From Sarocladium kiliense (Eukaryota; Ascomycota; Sordariomycetes; Hypocreales; Sarocladiaceae): DNA of 64,000 bases. The stretch's first letter is position 1; each line of letters opens with the position of its first letter. The stretch is from contig JAUZTG010000016.1 of NCBI GenBank assembly GCA_030734395.1, forward strand, positions 2,170,001 to 2,234,000, written 5' to 3'. Below the pieces are notes generated by a model, which saw only the letters and a list, made by a program, of their open reading frames with translations, did not search any database and was not told the DNA's origin. Positions 44,422 to 55,327 of the stretch are shown here, one piece after another. The position numbers and the translations under genes are program-made.

Positions 44422-46497
44422 ATGGCATCTGCAGCTGAGGTTCAACTACGGCCGGATCTCGTCGAAGCTCTTGACGCGGACCGAGGCTCCTTCATCGAGA
44501 ATGGAGACGACTTCTTCAACTGGAACGATGGGAACCCAGAAGACGAGCTACGGTCCGCGATGGCGTCGACCCTATTCGTGGACGACACTTTGGCACAGAC
44601 TGCGCAGTCGATACTCCATCTCGAGTCGCACCCAGGTCCTCTGTGGGCAGATCTTAGTCACGGCGCACAATGGTTGATATTCAAGCTGATCCTTGAAGAC
44701 GGCCAAGCTTTCAGTACCACTGCCGTGTGCCTTCTACGCCTCTCCCGAGAGGAGATATTTGAGTTTGTCAAGAGGTACCTTGCTGAGCACAAGAGGCTTC
44801 GCGACTTCATCGAGAGGGCCAGGAAGATATCACAAGGGCAACTTGCTATCATGGCCAAGCAACGTGGTCATTCAGTTGAAAAGATGCTTTTCTATCAACG
44901 GCCAAAGCTCACCCTTGATCGTATTATTCCCGAGGATCTAGAACAATGTGAGGCATATCTCACCCGACAAGGTTTGGCAAAGGTCAGCGCCCAACTTCGT
45001 GATTGGAAGGGCTGCCGCACCATTCGATGCCCTTCTCTTCAGATCAATGCAGAGCTGATCCGCGAAGTGACGTCGATCATGACCATCAATGCAGCCATCG
45101 GCAATGACTGGTTTTCAACTGACCAAGCAGCTGCTGTCAGAGCGGTCTGCGCTGATCGGGAACCTGCCACAAGTGCTGAAGCGTTCAAGCAGGATTTTGT
45201 GATCCAGGACATGTTCCAGAAATTCACAAAGAGTGATATTCGGTCTTGCTCGGCCACAGGGAAGATTTTTGGGGCGCCTGTTTCCGCCTCTATTGCTCCA
45301 TCGAAACCATCCACAGCTGTCAGCCATTCATTTGAGGATATTCTCAACCTAGAGGCCCAGCCTTCGCAGGCTCAAGACCCTACGAGAGAGCAGATGGCCC
45401 AGATATGCTCGGCCATTGGCAGCGTTATGCGGCGCTCTTCCTGCCACTCGGTGGAAGGTTGGGCTGTCAGAACACTTGTTGAAGAGGGCAGGACTCCAGT
45501 CTCCGCCCAGCAACTTTCGACTGCTGCAATCCAACTCCAAACTTCGGCCCAAAATTCTACCGAACGCACCTCACAGCCTTCTTTAGCGTCATGGCACCTT
45601 GACTCTCAGGGAAGACTGTTCCCGGGATATGTCAATGAAAGTCAGGCGGTGTCGCACAGCGCATCAAAAGCAGTTGCTCCAAGATCAGCTGTGGTGCATC
45701 CTCAGATGCAATGTGGGCAGCACACTCACCCTGGCATCCGAAACAACCCACAATGGCAGATGGCTGCTGCGCCCGTGAGCGTTACAGTACCACTGACCCC
45801 AACAAGTCAAGGCCGTGTTCGTGATAAGAAGCCAGCGGACTTCTCGCAGCTGCCGAGGCTGCCTGAAAAGACTTCCCAACTCAGATCGCCTGTGACTGAT
45901 GCTCAGTCAAGCCGAGATGGTGGCACGGGTAACCATCGCAATGTGTCACAGCACACGATGACAGCCAGTCGTGGTTCATGCAACATGAAGGACGTGGTCT
46001 TGCAGCAGCCAACACCGGAGTCCACCCCTGAGCCAGCTCCATCGGAGATCCTGCGAGAGCTTCTCAAAACGAGGTGGTCCAAGTATTTGAAGTCTGATGA
46101 CGACGCGGTGCCTATTACCAGAGCAAAAAAGACCAACACGAAGAAGAAGCAAGTCGAGGAAGAGTCGATGTTCGATGATGATCTCGACATCGGCAATGTT
46201 CCTGACGATGATGGCGACGATGACTATGTTCCCAACCGGAACACTCATCCAAAGCAAGCTGTGCCGAAGCCTGGGAGGGATACGGCAGTACATGCAAGCT
46301 CTCGGAGTGGTGCTGTGCAAAGAGTTCCTGACTCCAGAAAGGCTTCTGCCGGTACTCGTTTGGTCTTGAAGCGCAAGATACCTCCAGAGACCCAAGCAAC
46401 ACTTCAAAGTGCAGTTGGTTCAGCTTGTCGTGAAGCCTCTAGACGAAGCGCGAACTTATTGAATGCAGCTGTGCCGCCTCTGATAGGTGCTGCATAG
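44422..46497 (+). CDS. Uncharacterised acidic/Ser-rich fungal protein
   Basis: Single long exon, 691 aa ending in TAG at 46495-46497. I do not recognise a family. The N-terminal ~200 residues look globular and conserved in style: LRPDLVEALDADRGSFIENG, FNWNDGNPEDELR, WLIFKLILEDGQAFSTTAV, EEIFEFVKRYLAEHKRLRDF. The middle is Ser/Gln/Pro-rich and probably disordered. A C-terminal region carries a basic patch (RAKKTNTKKKQ) and an acidic run (DDDLDIGNVPDDDGDDD), a pattern seen in chromatin-associated proteins, but this is only suggestive. The stop codon lies six bases before a strong splice donor (46504), whose acceptor at 46560 leads into an in-frame second ORF (see the next entry), so the true protein could be longer. 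Confidence 0.75.
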   Translation: MASAAEVQLRPDLVEALDADRGSFIENGDDFFNWNDGNPEDELRSAMASTLFVDDTLAQTAQSILHLESHPGPLWADLSHGAQWLIFKLILEDGQAFSTTAVCLLRLSREEIFEFVKRYLAEHKRLRDFIERARKISQGQLAIMAKQRGHSVEKMLFYQRPKLTLDRIIPEDLEQCEAYLTRQGLAKVSAQLRDWKGCRTIRCPSLQINAELIREVTSIMTINAAIGNDWFSTDQAAAVRAVCADREPATSAEAFKQDFVIQDMFQKFTKSDIRSCSATGKIFGAPVSASIAPSKPSTAVSHSFEDILNLEAQPSQAQDPTREQMAQICSAIGSVMRRSSCHSVEGWAVRTLVEEGRTPVSAQQLSTAAIQLQTSAQNSTERTSQPSLASWHLDSQGRLFPGYVNESQAVSHSASKAVAPRSAVVHPQMQCGQHTHPGIRNNPQWQMAAAPVSVTVPLTPTSQGRVRDKKPADFSQLPRLPEKTSQLRSPVTDAQSSRDGGTGNHRNVSQHTMTASRGSCNMKDVVLQQPTPESTPEPAPSEILRELLKTRWSKYLKSDDDAVPITRAKKTNTKKKQVEEESMFDDDLDIGNVPDDDGDDDYVPNRNTHPKQAVPKPGRDTAVHASSRSGAVQRVPDSRKASAGTRLVLKRKIPPETQATLQSAVGSACREASRRSANLLNAAVPPLIGAA

Positions 46498-46503
46498 AAT
46501 GAG

Positions 46504-46560
46504 GTAAGTGTCGTACATAGTCCAAACCTCTGAGAACACAAATGCTGACTTCCTTTGCAG
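46504..46560 (+). other. Well-formed 57-nt intron downstream of a stop codon
   Basis: It runs from GTAAGT to TTTGCAG with a CTGAC branch-point-like sequence about 17 nt before the acceptor. It begins two codons after the TAG at 46495-46497 and is phase 0 relative to both flanking open frames. Confidence 0.6.
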
Positions 46561-46599
46561 CGCCGCCAGGTCGAACGCAGTCAAGAGCACGACTCATCA

Positions 46600-47118
46600 A
46601 TGTCGAACAAACGTCAGCGAGTAGGGAAAGACGCTTCATCGCCTCAGTGCGCTCCGACTGGGGACACTCCACGCCAGAGCGAAACGCTCTTCGGAATCTT
46701 GCGCCACGAAGTCCTCCCGTCAACGCAAGGGAACCTTGATCGGGCCAAGTTTGCATGGTCTGCTGAGAAAGCGCTCTATTCTGGGATAGCGAAGAAAGCT
46801 CTGTTCTCATATTCTGCCGATCAGCTATCGAGGTCGCGTCACGCCCACGAGTACCGCCAATCCCTTCTGCAGGGGATGGGAGAGAGTGGACGCCAGACAT
46901 GGGACAGGACCAAGGTGGCGGCTCAGTTGGGGCAGCTCAGAGCCATGAAGGTGGAGCTAGAGGCTGTCGAGGAGGAGAATAAGGGCATCAATGCTGGCTC
47001 TGCAAAGGTGGCGAAATTGGCTGGGTGTGCAGATACGGCAACTTTCTCATGGCAAGCCGAGGAGGCGGAGTTCGCTCTGGCTGTGGGAGGAAAGCGACTT
47101 GATCTCGGAGATATGTGA
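46600..47118 (+). CDS. Second ORF, probable 3' part of the preceding gene
   Basis: Open frame from ATG 46600 (frame open from 46561) to TGA at 47116-47118, 172 aa. The sequence looks like genuine protein: FAWSAEKALYSGIAKKALFS, HEYRQSLLQGMGESGRQTW, QLRAMKVELEAVEEENKG, and a C-terminal FSWQAEEAEFALAVGGKRL. FAWSAEKA and FSWQAEEA resemble each other, so a short internal repeat is possible. I recognise no family. The upstream part (RRQVERSQEHDSS) joins in frame, through the intron 46504-46560, to the preceding ORF but beyond its TAG. So it is either the far end of that gene reached by readthrough or a mutated stop, or a separate small protein with its own ATG and a 5'-UTR intron. Confidence 0.5.
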   Translation: MSNKRQRVGKDASSPQCAPTGDTPRQSETLFGILRHEVLPSTQGNLDRAKFAWSAEKALYSGIAKKALFSYSADQLSRSRHAHEYRQSLLQGMGESGRQTWDRTKVAAQLGQLRAMKVELEAVEEENKGINAGSAKVAKLAGCADTATFSWQAEEAEFALAVGGKRLDLGDM

Positions 47119-48077
47119 ACGGAGACGGGCTTGGTCATCCATCGTATCATGGGCATTCATGGGGATGAGCACGGAGATTTCATGTTATATGTTTGCTTCT
47201 TTGCAAAGGAAAATTAGGGCAGAAAGAGAGTATTAAACCAAATGGCTAGGGTCAATCATAGTCGTCAGATATCTTTTCCGGACGGGGGTTCGCATGACAC
47301 AAGTTCACACCAACTTCTTTTGCCGCAGAGTAGTCAGAAGCTACTGTTAGATGAATCCAGTGATAGTGAACCTCCAGACCCCGTTCTCCTTAGATTTTTC
47401 GTCGGTGTTCAACGTTCTTTACAGCCTTCTTGCCTAGCGGGAGAGAGATGCCCTCTCGCCTTCGAGAAAGTAGTCGGTCACGGACTAGATCTCAGGGGCC
47501 TTGATAAGTGCTCACTGTTCACAATGTTCTCTTCATATTTGCGTCATCTCCTTGGCACTTAGGTCTACTAGTCGCCCGGAGAGCGAGCCGGAGGAGCTGT
47601 GCGAGCGCATCGTTAATAAAAGGCTCGGCCAGCAGTCATCAAAAGAAATTTCCGTTGGCATGCACAGAAGTTGCTTTGAAATGGAAAGATCATGTATTGA
47701 CCATCAATGGCGGTGCCCAAACACGGACATCTGCATTCATCACTTGCTGTCATCTAGAGTACAGCCTTTCAATCTTCCCAGCGATACATTAGACATGAGA
47801 CTCGTCAAAAAGATTATGGCCATAACACGCCACCTTCGCGAGCCTGGGCCGTACATCAGGCCAATGCTCGTTGCATGTTCCCCGGGACTTCCCAAGCAGA
47901 TCATACCTTAGCTTCCAGATGACCAAAGAGCAGTTCTGTATACTCTAGACCAACCAAATTCGAGTACGCCAGTTCGCAGGCCCTTTAAAGTAGAGATGCG
48001 TACAAGGAAAAGAGGGTATTGAAGGACGCCAGTACCGTGACAAAGGAAGGTCAAGTCAAGCAGAGCCTCACGTAGTC
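47119..48077. other. Convergent intergenic region
   Basis: About 960 bp between convergent genes. Overlapping open frames at 47242-47911 (plus) lack motifs. Nothing recognised. Confidence 0.45.
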
Positions 48078-50663
48078 CTAAACGTGTTGTGGGTATGAGG
48101 TGGGAATCGTGTCATTTCGTCCAGTGATAGGAACTGTGTACGAGGGTTGTTTCCCGTGCCGCTTCTCGATGTTTGCGACGCGCGTCCGTCGCTTGAGCTC
48201 TCTGCGGACTTTCATGGCCATCTTCGCATCGAGCTTAGGATCCAGGCCACTCTCACTCGTTGCGTCAGAGCCGCCATCGTTAGAAGATGTGTCGAATGAA
48301 GGGAGTGCTGGTAAAGTGACGCCAAAGGTGGTCTTCTGAGAAGGCGTGTTGGGAGGACGGAGACCGCCCGGAGTGATAAGATCCAGAGCTTGGTCATAAG
48401 TCATGGTCTGGACAGACCAGTCTGATGGAGTGGGCGAGGTTCGTCCGTCAAAAAGACCGGGCAAACCGCCTCCTCCACCGCTGTTGCCGTAACCACCTTC
48501 ACGGAATAAGAGGCTCTCCTCCTGCAGCTTGGATGGACTTCGGTGGGACGAGGAATCACTGTCAGTGATGTTCAGGCCGAATTCATCATCATGAGGAGAC
48601 CAATGCTTTCGTGCTGGTTCCTTGCCCTTACTCTGGATCAGCTTGTTCATCATCTGCTCAGCGTGGGCCGCAGGACTTCGTGGTGCATCCTCATCGATGT
48701 TGTAGTAAGTAGGAATTTCAGCATCTGGCCGGACGTGCGGCACAAACAGCGTATCCGTTGTCGGACCAAGTGACAAAGACTTGACAGAGCTTGAGGGCGG
48801 GATAGACGTGTCCGCCGTGTGCCGGCTATGAGGACGCTGGAACAAGTCGCTCGACCAGTCTGATGCTGACGCAGGTGGAGTCGAAGATGAGATTGACCAG
48901 TTCCGCCTGGAAGAGGTGCGCGGTGGGATATGCTCCGTGATATTGTCTAGATTCGGCCGAGGAGGGAGCGATAAGCCTCCCAGCGATCTTGTTCGTGGGT
49001 ATGCATGGGTGAGGGCCGAAGAAGCGCTGGACGGGCGCGAGTTGGATCGCAAGCGCCGTCCTTGAGGCGGCCCATGAGCACTCTTGCTCCTTGCCTTGTC
49101 AATGTTGGACATGTGGGCCAGAGGATAGTCGGAAGATCGGAAGAATGAAGGAACACCTAGAAGTAGAGATTAGCGGCTGCAGTTCAAGCTGGCAGAGAAA
49201 GGACGTACTTGGAGCCGGGGCAGCGGATGCAAAGTCAACATCCGCCATGGACTCGAGAGCCAGCTCACCAATACCATGCATTTGTTCATCATTTCGTTTA
49301 CTCCTCCACTTCTTGGCGCTTTCACGAGTATGTGGACGGGATGGGACCTGTAGCGTTGGCGAGGCCAGGTCAGAGGTCAATGGCCACCTAGGTTCTTTGG
49401 CGACGAGTATAGAATCCCTTGCCCAACGAGGGGATGCTGGTACCTTGTCGGCTCTCCAACTTTTCTGTGAATTGCTCGTGGCCCTGGATCGAGGGACTTC
49501 CGGGGGTTCTGCGGCTGACTCGGAAGATGAATTGGAGATAATAGGTTGCAGATTTAGAGGATTTGGACGATGCTTTGAGGAAGAGAAGGGGGACCCAGAC
49601 TTCCGATAGTGTGTTTGGCTCTCAAGTTCGCAATCGGCCTTGATATGCCTAGACTGAGAGTGTGGATCCCGTTGTAAAGATACCACATTGTCGAAGCTAT
49701 CCACCCGCTTTGGATAAGTCACCGTCCGTGGACGCTGGGCCAGAAGATCAAAAGCGTCAGACCGCCGGCCTGGTTCTGGCTGCTCGCTGGAGGTCGCATA
49801 GTACGCTGTCACGGCAGAGCTGGTCAAGTCGACACCATTGACACCCATGTTGCGCTCTGCTACATCCTCTCCATAATCACGAGCACCCGCTGCCTGCAGT
49901 CGAGACCGAAAGTCGCTTGGGCGAATTTCACCCTGAGCATCAAGAATGTCGACGAAACCTGGCCCACGGTTCAGGTTATCAGACAGGCTGTGGGATGTGG
50001 ACAAGCTGAGGCTAGCGGCATCAGAGCGAGGAAACCTACCCGTCCCAGACGGGGCGGGAGAATGTGCTGCTGGAATCGGGGGTACAGGCGGTGGATGAAT
50101 ATGTTCAACGCGACCGCTCCTCATTTGTGTCTTTTGAAGATCGCCCTGACTGCCCGTTTTGCGAAGGAATCCGACAGTCTGGCGGAGAGAGTCTCTTCGG
50201 CTACGTGCTTTGCCCGAGGATTTTGGTCTTGACTGGAATGCGGGATCAGATGGGGCTCCTTGCTCGTCCGGTGCGGTATTGGGACGGCCGAGAATAGAGG
50301 AATTTCGAAGTCGAGGAACGAGGGGTGCTGGAGCTGCAGATGTCACGGAAATGGCAGGAGAAGCTGAGCCAGATCTCAGGCTCGCGTGCGATGTGGATAT
50401 GGGTAATTGAGGTCTGCTCTTCTTTCGCGGTAGTTGATGAATACCATTACTACCGATGGCGTTGACGCCATTCCCGGGGATGGGGTTGGTTCCTGAACTC
50501 GTCAGCGCTTGCAAATGGATATGGATTGTAAGTAGTCGTCGGTCAAAATACCTAAGACTGGAGGCAATGACTCTATAGTAGAGCCATAGGCCTGTGCCTT
50601 GAATGATGAAACGTCCTCATGATTTTGTTGCGGCTTTCGGCCGAGAAAGCTGGTGAAACCCAT
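48078..50663 (-). CDS. Long Ser/Pro/Arg-rich fungal protein of unknown function
   Basis: Three exons on the minus strand: 50552-50663, 49209-50507, 48078-49156, giving about 829 aa. The start MGFTSFLGRKPQQ (first exon) is followed by a 44-nt intron with a weak donor (GTATTT), then ALTSSGTNPIPGN. The second intron (52 nt) splits a Ser codon. Most of the protein is low-complexity and Ser/Pro/Arg/Gln-rich, so probably disordered. Recurrent short stretches include RPHTRES, PRSRATSN and SPxx kinase-type sites. Exon 3 has somewhat more structured parts: SDWSSDLFQRPHSRHT, VQTMTYDQALDLITPGGLRP and, near the end, MKVRRELKRRTRVANIEKRH. The last is a basic helix. No catalytic domain is visible; I do not recognise the protein. 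Possibly a cytoskeletal or signalling scaffold, which is only a guess from composition. Confidence 0.75.
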
Positions 50664-53660
50664 GGCGAGAAGACTTGCCGCTTCTTATACCTCTTTGGAT
50701 CAGAGCAGTTGAGTGCGCGAGAATGAGTCGCGGCAGGGGACGAACCCCCAAAGCGGATCTGGGTGAGGCTATCAGAACATGCTGAAGTTGCAGCTGACGA
50801 TACGGTATAGAGCAAGACCAGAGCAAAGCGTCGTCGATGGCGGGGACCAGTTGGTGATATATGTTATGGTCTCGATCGCACTTGAAAAGGTGACAAGAAA
50901 AGTCCGCGCAATTGTCGGTAGCACAGTAGGATCAGTCGGTGAGAGGGTAGTGAAGAAGGCGAGGATAAAGGCAGAGGCGGTGGGAGAGAGAAAACTGAGG
51001 GTTACATGGCGAACGAAGAGGAGGGTCGAGCTAGAAGAACGATGTCGGTCTGTGGATGGGAAGGTACAACGCAGGCACTGAGTCGCGGTACCTTCCTTCC
51101 AGCTTCCAGACGGAATATGGTGGGCAGTGGCCTCGGGGCTTCCTTCTAAGTCACACTGACGCCAGTACCCGCACCATTCTCCTCACTCCCGTCCGGCTTT
51201 TCACACACCTCCTCGCGCTGCCGATAGTAGAATCACTGCCGGCGGAAGAATCAACAACATCAATCACTAGCATCGACGTCGATTGACCAAACTCTGGACC
51301 ATCTCAATGCTTCTTAGACAGTCAACAACGACGTACCTGCGTCGGGTACCACTTAGTTGCCTTCTGGGCCTCCATACCGAGCCCACCCCATTGACAAACC
51401 GGCAGCTCCCACCGTCGACGTCTGCCTTTTCCCACACTTCCGCCCACTTGCCATGCCCCATCTGGTATTGAAGGCGACTCCCACTCCAGAAAAGAGACCC
51501 TTTGGGACCTGGCCGTGCTGCGAGTGATGGCCAGTTGTGGATGATCGACAAGGGTACAACCGACAGGGGTCAGGGGGTCATCCTCGTCAGCCATTTGGGA
51601 GAGTGGGCCGTTGCTATCGGCGCCAGCTCCTTCTGGCCCTCCTCAGCGGCCGCGATCCGTGAGAAGTCATGTTCAGTGCTTCTTCAAGTGGAGTGGCTCA
51701 AGTGGGTGCCCAGCGGAATGAACAAATTCAGGGGTAGCCGTCAGTACTATAGGCTCAGGACTATCCGATGCGCTCTCGAGGCTGATTTCGAATGCAGATG
51801 CAGATTACTGGTAGTGGACTGAGACAACGCGGAGTTCGGGAGTCTCTGATGTGTGTACATTTCGTGGCTGACCACACATCGACCCAGCGCTCAGACGTGC
51901 TCGCGCAAGGTCCATTCTCTCGAGAGCGGATGCGCCACTGGGTTTGTTGGCGTCTGGGTTTCTACTCGTCAGTTCCGTGCCCGAGATTGCACTATCTAGC
52001 AGCGCAAACCATCCAGCCGTGCCTCCATCACGCTCCGACTAGTTTCGGCAGACCGAACAGAGTTCCAGGCGGCGGTTACAGGGGCCCGTCACTGCGCGGT
52101 AGGAGCGTGCAGCAGAGCCAAGAGCTTTTTCTGTAATACAACGAGACCGATGAACATCGCAATTACTGACATTGATGAGGAAGTCCGCATATACATAGAA
52201 GTCAAGGGGTGACACAATGCCAGAAAGCCCTCATCGCCATCCATTTGAAACAGGCCAGCTGAACAGGCCTTCCAGACGAGCCATATCCATGTTGAGCTTA
52301 CCGCGAAGGGACTAACACTACCGACGGCGCTGCGCTGGTCGACTTAGCATCTTGCAGATCGCTCCCCCAAGCTTGCTTCCTCAACAAGCAAACCAGGGGC
52401 AAAAGGAGGCTAGGCGGGGCCGACGACGAATGGGCTTGCCTCATTTGCGCCAAGCTGCAGAGCGGATTGGTGAAAATGCAGAACAGCGCAACCTTGTCGT
52501 GAGATGGCCGACGGGACGACAAAAGTAAAACTACTTTGCATGTATGTCGCAGACTATGCGCTTGCTGTTGAACGAATAAACTCCTAGTAATTTGTCGACA
52601 GCGTCATGCATAGGTTTGTGGCAGAAGCAACGTTCGATAACAGGTCTCCCTTATGTCAGCTTCGAGGTTGGAGTCTCTGCGTCTCCAATGGGTGGTCTCA
52701 GCCCAAGCCTCCTCATGTCGTGTCTCTGGTCGTCCGTGCGGGATTCAAGTGGTTCACGCAGGCCCATGTGACTGGTTTAGACCTTTGCTGTAGGTTGGCG
52801 ACAGCAATTTCCTGGCGCAAGGAATGCATGGCGGCTGAATCGGAGCAGCCCAGAGCAGCGGATGTTGTTTTGTCCCGTGTATGTCATGGTGGATTGGCGG
52901 CAGAAGGAGCCAGGCTGGCGTTGTCATACTCGCATTGCGTCCGACAATCATAGTACTGCAACAATGCTGTGCAACATCTTGCCCAAAGTCCCTTAATTCG
53001 AACGACGGACCGGCAGACATGCCTCATTTGACCCAGAGTTGTTTTGGAGATGGGCCGAGACACGGACGCCGTCTCGATAGACTTGCAAGTGCCTTTGTTG
53101 GCAGTGCGTGTGCCTCGCAATTACGAGTATAGCAATAGCCCAGCGGCGGTTGATACAATTTCGTATCCGTGCACGCTCATCCTCGCAATGCGACCGGATG
53201 GGATGCATCGAGACGAATCCAAGTCTCGGGACGGGGCAGGCACGGGAGGGAGTACGAGTAACGCAGCCGCATTTTGCTGGCAGAGGACACGGGACGAGCG
53301 GTATCACCACACGGGTCTGTAATTGTAGGAAGCTTGATGCAGGATCGACGCAAAGCACTGAACTACAGTGTATTCGTTAACGACTTGTTAGCCATCTGTC
53401 CCTATCGGTAGCTTTGCTTTTCCTGACGCCGCGGGTCGAGTCGACAGAGTAATACGCACTTCGTTTGGCAACATAAGATACCCTGGCTACCTTAAAATAT
53501 TGACCTACGGAATGACAACCGAGATCGTCTTACCTAGCCGAGACACAGTATGGTAGGGACCGTAGCGACTTTGACGCGCCGGCCAGGCTCACCTGATGTC
53601 AATAATGACGCGGAAGCGAGCAGGACTATTGCTTGCAGCTTTCGATAGTATCTCATATCC

Positions 53661-53684
53661 CCGTCCGTCCGTCCGTCCGTCCGT
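53661..53684. repeat. (CCGT)6 microsatellite
   Basis: Six perfect tandem copies of CCGT at 53661-53684, followed by CAG. Short perfect tetranucleotide repeat, likely length-variable between strains. Confidence 0.9.
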
Positions 53685-54349
53685 CAGGAGAACGAGACCC
53701 GAACACTTTCTATGCCTCACCAGGTGACATACCCAGTAACACTCAAAACCACGGTGTTTGACCCTAGCGTTTTGGGGGCGCAAAGATGATCGCTCACAAC
53801 CTGGGCATTAAATCCCTTCTTATCGTCCAGGGTGCTATGTACTTCCGAATGTTTGGCAGCCATGTGTGCTTTCGACAGCCCTTGTACACGTTGTACCGAA
53901 CATGAGCCGGGGTGCTGGGGCTGAACCCCTGACCGCTGCCCCCCGGCCTGAATGTGTCTGTGAGCTTTGTGGGGGGGTCAATCCCAATTGGGCCATGGTA
54001 ATTGAGGGTAGAACGTACTCCGTACGGTAGAAGAGGTTCACAACGGGGCTTATATTGAGCCGAAAGCACTTACCACAAGGGATCCGGCTCGCAGTCAGGT
54101 TCGACATTGGATTGCTGGCATTCTTGAGATTGGGTCTTTTTGGATGCTCCTGAGAGACGACGGGTCTCATCCCAGAAACTGGGGTCATGGTGGCTGGCGC
54201 TCAGAGGTACGGCGGTCATGCGAGTTCGACGAAGGAAGAAGCAAGGGAAAGGTGGATTTGTTTCAACAGAATTTTCAGGCGGACAATCAAGTTCTTCGTG
54301 AGATTTCAATCATGTTCAGAAGGCGTGCATAAGGATGTTGTAAACCTAC

Positions 54350-54359
54350 AACCTAGGTT
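54350..54359. repeat. AACCTAGGTT palindrome
   Basis: A perfect 10-bp inverted sequence, sharing the ACCTAGGT core with the palindrome at 54528-54541. Could be protein-binding or chance. Confidence 0.4.
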
Positions 54360-54527
54360 ACCACATGTTCCAGGCTGGATGCTAATGGACACAATTAAAG
54401 AAAAACCTTCTTCGGGACTATTGTACATTTGAGGCCTCGGGTCACCCTAAGGCCAGCCATAGCCATTCTTCCCGGTAGCAAGCTGTCAGTAGAATCATTT
54501 GCTACTCGTAGAAAAAGTGCGTCACAA

Positions 54528-54541
54528 GGTACCTAGGTACC
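54528..54541. repeat. GGTACCTAGGTACC palindrome
   Basis: A perfect 14-bp palindrome. Related to the one about 180 bp upstream by the same ACCTAGGT core. No function is known from sequence. Confidence 0.5.
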
Positions 54542-55327
54542 GAAGTGCACCAGAAGGAGGGGAGCGCACGAGGCTGCACTGACATCGCTACAGGGTAGCC
54601 AAGGGATAACACAAAAACTCTTCGCTCCAAGTGATCGATGCCCAGCTCATTCATTTGAGATTGCTAATAACCTCGAGTTGTGCAGAGGGAAACAAGTACA
54701 TGAGGTCGAAGATGTGCAGGGAGACATAGAGTATGAAATTCACCAGCGTGAGCTTCGAGAAGCCTCAGGACTTCATCCCGTCATCTTCGACCACTGCGCA
54801 TATTTCCCCTCTTCAAGGAGCAAGTGAGGTCGGTTGATTTGAACTAACTTGGCACTTCGAGCTTCTTTTGCTGGTTCGCCTCGCTAGGTGCGGAGCAAGT
54901 TGTAAAAATGCGGGAATTGAGTCGTCAAAGTTTCTTGGGATCGAAGACTGTATCACGAATTGGCAGAGAAAGGAGGATGTCAACGAAGGTAGAGCTAAGT
55001 TTCCCAGAAAACCAGTGTATTTCATTATGAAGTCATATCCTCGTGGCCCAGTCTGTATAGCGGACCTAATCATGTCGCGAATACGCCGTGCCCTTTCCCT
55101 TAGCGCTATGCTTGCCATCATTGAACAAAGGAAAGAAAAGAAAATTTAAGAAAAAGACAATGGGTAGAAGAAGCATTCTAGCTTTGAGGGGCCATGCTCA
55201 TTGGGTCGACTCCAGTAGCCGAAGCCCTGTTTTTTTTCGGAGAAGAGAATGAGGAAATCCACAGCATCAAGACAGCTCACAGCTTATGTCGAGGTGTCTG
55301 ATTGCCACGCGGAGCTGAGCCGTTGAG

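Larger units (their letters stand above)
50664..55327. other. 4.7-kb gene-poor region
   Basis: The longest stretch without a supported gene. No open frame above ~120 codons has a motif. It contains a (CCGT)6 microsatellite (53661-53684) and two short palindromes sharing the core ACCTAGGT (54350-54359 and 54528-54541). Local base composition becomes more A/T-rich toward 54.2-55.2 kb. No intact transposon, tRNA or LTR was recognised. It could hold non-coding RNA or decayed elements, but I cannot show either. Confidence 0.45.

Noticed and set aside
46487..46739. Alternative donor GTGCTG giving a different C-terminus ending at 46739
   Set aside because: The donor is weak and the resulting frame is less protein-like than the one in phase with the intron at 46504; kept only as an alternative.
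53900..54000. GGGGTTCAGCCCC-like stretch on the minus strand
   Set aside because: Resembles a tRNA T arm at first glance but lacks TTCRANN loop spacing and other arms.
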